Shown here: positions 27,711-31,339 of the stretch, one piece after another | How the letters are laid out: every line of letters starts with the position of its first letter | Numbering within the stretch: position 1 is the first letter of the stretch | Source: Roridomyces roridus | Lineage: Eukaryota > Basidiomycota > Agaricomycetes > Agaricales > Mycenaceae | Reading direction: 5' to 3' | Length of the DNA: 31,339 bases | Assembly (NCBI GenBank): GCA_029378245.1 | Contig: JARKIF010000303.1 | Location: forward strand, 1 to 31,339 | Notes under the pieces: generated by a model | What the model was told of the DNA's origin: nothing | The model's input: the letters and a program-made list of their open reading frames with translations, nothing else | Database searches by the model: none | Position numbers and translations under genes: made by a program

Positions 27711-30416
27711 ATGGCATCCGAACTCTCCCAGCAATACGCATGTCAGTAGACCTTTCTGCTACCACCACACACCACCCGCTTTTTCCCGCTTCAAATTTTG
27801 CGCCTTCGTGGGCCAGGTGGTCTGGAGGGGTCGTTGGCTCAGATGGAGTGTACTGGGCTTGGGCTTTGGGCTTATGGCCAGTCGTTTTGGAGCCTTGTCG
27901 AGGCCTCACTTGGGCATTCGGCGGAGAGGTATTCATCTGCTCGAACGGGCATATTTTTCGCCGTGGGCGCTCCTGCGCCTCGTTTCCCGGCAATGTGCCT
28001 ACCCCTACCGCATGCTACTCCGATCCGCACACCAGCGATCGGCCTGGTGAATATGCGAGGCTTGCGGAGCATCCAGATCTATTTTTTCCTGCTCTCCGGC
28101 TTCCCACTGCCTCGAGCAATCTTCTGAATCCTTTCTATTATCCATCTCTTTTCATTCGCGATCTGACTCTCGTTTCCAGTCCGTGCTCAAAAATCGATTG
28201 GCCTCGTCGGCGGCTCTCCCGACTACATCGTCGCCCCCAACTTTGAGGTCCCTGACGTGCCCGCGCGGATCTACCATTACAGTGCTGACGGACGGCTTTT
28301 TGCGTATGCGTTGCCCAATGTGTGCGTCTGCCGCCTTGTCTCACTCCTGTCTCGCTCTTGACCTTTTGTTCTTAGGGTGAGGATCTTCGAAGCAGAGGGC
28401 GCCCAGCTTCTTCCAGGAACTCGCCCTCCCCAACATTGTCGATGTCAAGTTCTCGCCTCGCGGCACTTACCTCTCGCCTGGGAGCGTCCTGTGAAACTCG
28501 AAGACGGGGCGCAGCACAAAAATCTCCGCGTGTTCTCCTCGTCCACCGGAGAGGAGCTCACCTCATTTACACAAAAGAGCCAGGATGGCTGGGATCTGCA
28601 GTACACCATCTCCGAGTCGCATGCCGTCCGTCTCGTCGGCTCGGAGATTCAGGTGTTCCGCCCTGCAGAGTGGTCAAAGGGCATCGTCGACAAGCTCAAG
28701 GTCGAGGGCGCCTCCAGTGTCTCCTTGAGCCCCGGCCTGAACCCGTCGATCGCGGTTTTTGTTGCCGAGAAAAAGGTGGGTCTGCCATTCGATTGACGGC
28801 TTGACTCGAACTCACAAGCTTCTATTAGGGCGCACCAGCGAGCATCAGGATATACGGACTGCTCTCTCTCAACAGCCCGCCCACTTGCCAAAAGACGTTC
28901 TACAAGGCCGACCGTTCGCAGATCAAGTGGAACGACCTTGGCACGCAGGTCCTGCTCCTCACGCAGACGGAGGTGGACAACAGCAACAAGAGTTACTATG
29001 GAGAGACTGGGTTATACCTGCTGAGCGCAGCGGGTAACTTTGACTGTCGGGTCACCCTCGATAAGGAGGGACCGATTCACGATTTTGCGTGGAGCCCGAC
29101 ATCAAAGGAGTTTGGGGTGGTTTATGGATGTAAGTAACAATTTCATTTGGTGCTACGGTTGTTGACCTCCAACCCAGATATGCCCGCCAAGACGATGTTA
29201 TTCGATCAGCGCGTGCGGTCGATTTTCGACTTTGGGTCCTCGCCGCACAACTTCATCTCGTTTAACCCTCAGGGGCGCTTAATCGCGCTCGCTGGGTTTG
29301 GTAACCTCGCAGGAAAGATGGACATCTTTGACCGGCGGACCTTGAGCCCGGTGTGTGTAATCGAAGCGCCCAACACCTCTTACTGTGCTTGGTCGCCCGA
29401 CGGCCGCTTCCTCATGACTGCCACGCTCTCCCCGCGCCTACGCGTGGACAACGGGATCAAGATCTTCCACTGCACGGGTCCGCTCGTGTACATGCAGCTC
29501 ACGGAGGAGCTCTATCAGGCTTCATGGCGACCCACTCCCGTCGACAGCGTAGCGCCCTTCTCGGGCTCTGCCCTCCCTACGGCACCGACGGAGCACGAGA
29601 GCGTCACGCAGTTCAAGGCGATAGCTAAACCTGCACCGACGCGAGCTGCTGGTGCGTACCGACCGCCTGGCGCCCGGGGTCTCGCTACAACCTGCGATAT
29701 TCAAGCGTGAGGATGAAGGTGGTGCTGCACGTGTACCAACGGCAGGTACAGCCACGCCACCTCGCTATAGCAGGAGCCCTGCTCCTCCTGGCGCGGGTTC
29801 GCCGAATGGGTATCATCATCCGAATGGGCAGCAGAATGGGGGGAGGAGGCATGTACCTGGGGCTGCGCCGCATACGCCTAGTCCGGGTCCTGAGGGGGAT
29901 AAGAAGAGTAACCGGAAGAGGAAGGGCAAGAAGGATGGCGAGGAGGGTGGGACCGCAGCAGCAGCAGCAGGGCGGCGGGAATGGGAACGGAAATGGGAAC
30001 CAGAAGCGGAAGGAGAAGGAGAAAGACAAGGGAGGAGCCAATGGGATGCTGCTGCTGGGGAGTCGGGCAGGCCCTCGATCGAGGTGACTGCTCCTACGAA
30101 TGGGGAGAATGGGAACGGGAACGGGAATGGGTCGTCGTTGTTTATCCCGCCCCGGCCTTGACGATGACATGCCCCTCACTCCGGGAGCGGATGGCTCGTT
30201 GGACCCGATTGCGAAGAAGGCGAGGAATCTCAATAAGAAGGTGCGTTCTCTCTATGTTGCTATTGGGTACGAGACACTAAAATAGTGCAGCTCAAGGCCA
30301 TTGATGAGCTCAAGGAGAAGGCTAAGCGGGGCGAGCGTTTGGAGGCGACGCAGCTCAAGAAGATGGAGGGCGAGGCAGAGATACGGAAGGAGCTTGCGAC
30401 TTTGGGTATTCAATAG
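27711..30416 (+). CDS. Eukaryotic translation initiation factor 2A, with several apparent frameshifts
   Basis: Exons: 27711-27741 (MASELSQQYA), 28180-28321, 28376-28775, 28829-29129, 29177-30240 and 30291-30416. Diagnostic stretches match eIF2A: FRAQKSIGLVGGSPDY, KSYYGETGLYLLSAAGNF, YGYMPAKTMLFDQRVRSIFDFG, LIALAGFGNLAGKMDIFDRR, SPRLRVDNGIKIFHCTG and AYRPPGARG. The family's C-terminal helix ends the last exon (LKAIDELKEKAKRGERLEATQLKK). eIF2A is a beta-propeller protein that can deliver initiator tRNA or support alternative initiation. Reading frame must change near 28414, 28476, 29689, 29955, 30045 and 30161 to keep the expected protein; the first two compensate, leaving about 21 altered residues where FSPRGTYLSTW would be expected. 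Intron 1 is 438 nt, far longer than the others. Confidence 0.88.
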
Positions 30417-30543
30417 TCCGCCACATATGCATTCCTAGTCCCAGTCGCTCCCTGTACTCGTCGTTGATATTTTAGAGAACCTCCACACACGAGAAGCAAG
30501 AGTTCCGAAATACATAGTATACAGCAGTCACATAAGCGCTGGC

Positions 30544-31339
30544 CTAGAGCTTAGCGGTGGCGTTGAGCTTCGAGTTGAGCTTGGCCTTGACCTTGTCCAT
30601 GTACACATCCGTAATGACCCAATGCTCCCGCTTCATATTTTGTCCATGAATGGCCAACGCAAGATCCTTGGTCATGACTCCATCTTGTCAATGACCTCCA
30701 CAACACGCCTGCTCCAGCGTCGCAAAACGCCGTGAGTGGGGCGTTCCCATCGAGTTTCGCACGGTGCAGAAGACCACGGGTCCACGCAAAGATGCTGGCG
30801 ACGGGGTTGGTCGACGTCTCGTTGCCCTTTTGATACTCGCGGTAGTGCCTCGTGACGGTACCGTGCGCGGCCTCGCTCTCGATGACCTCGCCGTCGGGTG
30901 TATGAGCTCAGAGGTCATCATGCCCAAAGAGCCGAAGCCTTGAGCGAGGATGTCGGATTGGACGTCGCCGTCGTAGTTCTTGCACGCCCAGACGAAGCCG
31001 CCGGAGGATTTGACAGCTTGTGCGACCATGTCGCGATGAGACGGTGCTCGTAGTAGATGGCGGCGTCATCAAAGAGCGGCTTGTATTGGCTGTAAGGGAT
31101 GAGTGAAAGAATGAAGGGAGAAGGATGGGTACGCACTGGTCATAAATCTCCTGAAGATGTCCTTGAAGCGACCGTCGTACTTCTTGAGGATGGTGTTTGG
31201 TGGACATGAACAACGGCATCTTCTTGGCGAGCGCCATCTTGAGGAAGAGTGCGCAAAGCCGGTGATGGACTAGAAGTCTTGAGCACCAGCCCGAGGCGTT
31301 GTAGGAATGGCTCACCTCGTCGGGTTATACATGCTCATG
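30544..31339 (-). CDS. NADP-dependent isocitrate dehydrogenase, 3' part, with several apparent frameshifts
   Basis: The gene enters at the right edge (MSMYNPDE) and ends at the stop at 30544. Introns 31315-31270 and 31136-31090 have GT-AG borders. Family landmarks: [77 protein letters not shown], then in another frame [24 protein letters not shown] and [10 protein letters not shown], and finally the C-terminus near [19 protein letters not shown]. The NYDGDVQSD motif carries the metal-binding aspartates, and HGTVTRHYR binds NADP. Frame changes are needed near 31245, 31195, 31153, 31035, 30900, 30715-30700 and 30675. The enzyme makes 2-oxoglutarate and NADPH. The eIF2A stop is only 128 nt away, so the genes converge. 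Confidence 0.88.

Noticed and set aside
27497..28246. 249-codon + strand frame overlapping the start of eIF2A
   Set aside because: It spans the promoter and first intron. The true exons in other frames carry the conserved eIF2A residues.

Overview
The window is nuclear DNA from a filamentous basidiomycete, most likely an Agaricomycete. Genes are split by many short introns (mostly 44-68 nt, GTRNGT...YAG), genes are tightly packed on both strands at the right end, and the housekeeping proteins are of fungal type (a short Rsm19-like mitochondrial S19, eIF2A, NADP-isocitrate dehydrogenase). I saw no tRNA, rRNA or CRISPR.

Left third (1-9317): a stack of nested mobile elements. An LTR retroelement (LTRs at about <1-4197 and 8517-9317) landed in an exon of an F-box-type gene whose 3' part resumes at 9318. 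A 3.4-kb hAT transposon (232-3649, perfect 11-bp TIRs and 8-bp target duplication) then landed in its 5' LTR. An inverted-repeat element (about 2059-2667) sits inside the hAT. The LTR element shows a Tf1/sushi-type self-priming signal: 11 nt at the predicted RNA 5' end (3959-3969) are complementary to the primer-binding site (4200-4210). Its internal region holds no recognisable protease, reverse transcriptase, RNase H or integrase. It carries one sense ORF and a four-exon antisense gene for a protein of about 920 residues with a Zn2Cys6-like cysteine array. This is the best candidate here for something undescribed.

Middle (9318-21194): four damaged paralogues of an F-box/leucine-rich-like family, one on + and three on -. 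Each complete copy seems to carry two F-box-like motifs in one polypeptide. Copy 1 is cut by the LTR element, copy 2 is split by a 1.7-kb CCGCA-rich element and lacks its 3' half, and copies 3 and 4 have frameshifts. The last intron of copies 1 and 3 has been invaded by two unrelated inverted-repeat elements.

Right third (21195-31339): ordinary euchromatic genes. In order: a three-finger C2H2 protein (+), an unrecognised conserved-looking protein (+), mitochondrial ribosomal protein S19 (-), a 15-exon FAD-dependent monooxygenase (+), eIF2A (+) and the 3' part of NADP-isocitrate dehydrogenase (-). The last two need many single-base frame corrections while the genes just before them need none. 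This points to indel errors in the sequence toward the right end, or less likely to decayed genes.
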